The position numbers and the translations under genes were made by a program. Positions 63,254-64,000 of a DNA stretch of 64,000 nucleotides are shown piece after piece. Location of the stretch: positions 124,001-188,000 of the forward strand of contig NZ_CP039693.1 in assembly GCF_005145045.1 (NCBI RefSeq), in the 5' to 3' direction. A model generated the notes under the pieces. It ran no database searches, was not told the DNA's origin, and saw only the letters and a list, made by a program, of their open reading frames with translations. The stretch comes from Agrobacterium larrymoorei (lineage in GTDB: Bacteria > Pseudomonadota > Alphaproteobacteria > Rhizobiales > Rhizobiaceae). Numbering within the stretch: the stretch's first letter is position 1; each line of letters opens with the position of its first letter.

Positions 63254-64000
63254 ATGAAAACCGACACGTTAAGACGCTTATGGAAGCGTCCCGGCAAGCC
63301 TCATGTCAGTCTGCCCATCATAATCTTGGCGGTCTATGTTTTGCTGGCCCTTGCTGCATCTCTAATATCGCCTCAAAATCCTTATGACCCTTTGCAGATC
63401 TTCGCGTGGGAATCATCTTCGCCGCCAGGAACCGCGAGCAGCGGTGGATATACATATTTACTGGGTACCGACGGGCTCGGTAGAGACATTTTTAGCGCCG
63501 TCCTTCACGGACTTCGTATCAGCCTGTTTGTCGCGATAACCAGCACAGCTCTCGCGGCCCTTATCGGGATAACGGCTGGTGTAACCGCGGCATATTCCAA
63601 CCGTTGGGTCGACGCGCTCATCATGCGGATCGTCGATCTGCAGCTCAGCCTTCCAACGATCCTCGTCGCCTTGATCGCTATCGTTACGCTCGGACCAGGC
63701 GTCGATCGCATTATTCTGGCACTGGTGATTGTCCAATGGGCGACCTATGCACGCGTTACGCGGGGGGTAGCAATGACCGAGGCAGGGAAGTCTTACCTGG
63801 ATGCCGCGCAACTTCTACGCTTGTCTCCGCCTCGTATCGTAATAAGGCACCTTCTCCCGAACAGCATAGCGCCCGCGATCACACTGATCCCGATAGAGCT
63901 TGGTCACGCGGTCGCACTGGAAGCAACGCTATCATTTCTCGGGCTCGGTGTGCCCGTCGACAAACCATCCCTCGGCTCTGCGGTCGCGAACGGCTTCCAA
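63254..64000 (+). CDS. Peptide/opine ABC transporter permease (DppC-like), truncated by the window end
   Basis: From ATG 63254 (AAAGGT upstream) the frame is open to the last base, 249 codons, with no stop. The DppC pattern is clear: a first helix IIILAVYVLLALAASL, TDGLGRDIFSAVLHGLRISLFVAIT, the EAA-type coupling loop DAAQLLRLSPPRIVIRHLLPNS, and EATLSFLGLGVPVDKPSLGSAV near the end. About 25-40 residues and the ATPase genes are expected beyond the window. Confidence 0.94.
   Translation, partial: MKTDTLRRLWKRPGKPHVSLPIIILAVYVLLALAASLISPQNPYDPLQIFAWESSSPPGTASSGGYTYLLGTDGLGRDIFSAVLHGLRISLFVAITSTALAALIGITAGVTAAYSNRWVDALIMRIVDLQLSLPTILVALIAIVTLGPGVDRIILALVIVQWATYARVTRGVAMTEAGKSYLDAAQLLRLSPPRIVIRHLLPNSIAPAITLIPIELGHAVALEATLSFLGLGVPVDKPSLGSAVANGFQ

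Noticed and set aside
1..64000. tRNA, rRNA or replication/partition genes
   Set aside because: None was recognised on reading through both strands; no repABC-like proteins are encoded here.

Overview
The window looks like part of a replicon of a Rhizobiaceae alphaproteobacterium (Agrobacterium/Rhizobium type). The inference rests on gene content: IbpA/IatA/IatP-type inositol transport, IdhA-type and RpiR-controlled iol genes, a TraR-like LuxR protein, and many ABC and TRAP uptake systems. No database was searched. The density of catabolic islands, two insertion elements and the absence of housekeeping genes suggest a megaplasmid, chromid or accessory chromosomal arm. No tRNA, rRNA, CRISPR array or replication origin was recognised.

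Layout. (1) 1-7510: the tail of an SDR gene, a polar amino-acid-type ABC transporter (two permeases, ATPase, binding protein), an RraA-fold protein, then a gluconate/idonate block (gluconate 5-dehydrogenase, gluconokinase, 2-hydroxyacid dehydrogenase, L-idonate 5-dehydrogenase). (2) 8051-19163: a LysR gene divergent from a ten-gene block holding an SDR, a two-subunit transketolase, a TRAP transporter, an RbsABC-like sugar ABC transporter and a lactonase-like amidohydrolase. It reads as one pathway for an unknown sugar or sugar acid. (3) 19250-20353: a decayed IS3-family element. (4) 20539-36140: a LacI regulator, an inositol-type ABC transporter with two binding proteins, and a near-complete inositol catabolic operon (isomerase/epimerase, iolG, isomerase, iolC-aldolase fusion, iolD, iolE, iolB, a tautomerase) ending in an RpiR regulator. 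(5) 36158-41519: a convergent second set of three Gfo/Idh/MocA dehydrogenases and an IolE paralogue, divergent from a LacI gene whose leader holds a perfect 20-bp palindrome. (6) 41951-45045: a third inositol-type binding protein paired with a methyl-accepting chemotaxis protein.

(7) 45396-53226: a drug-efflux block with an RND pump (membrane fusion protein and inner-membrane transporter), two TetR regulators, a Bcr/CflA-type MFS exporter, and a membrane protein preceded by an attenuator-like leader. Two closely matching palindromic operator sequences lie upstream of the pump operon and of that membrane protein. (8) 53410-55128: an apparently intact ISNCY-type insertion sequence. (9) 55480-60448: the least explained part, with a free-standing LuxR HTH, a LuxR solo with a conserved acyl-homoserine-lactone pocket, a heptanucleotide repeat, a SAM-methyltransferase-like protein and a 482-residue protein of no recognised family, followed by a small XRE regulator and a hypothetical protein. 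(10) 60664-64000: a peptide/opine-type ABC transporter (binding protein and two permeases, the last cut by the window end).

Together, regions 4-6 give chemotaxis toward, uptake of and breakdown of inositols, down to the IolC/aldolase step. The final semialdehyde dehydrogenase (iolA) is not in the window. Region 9 is the best candidate for something undescribed.
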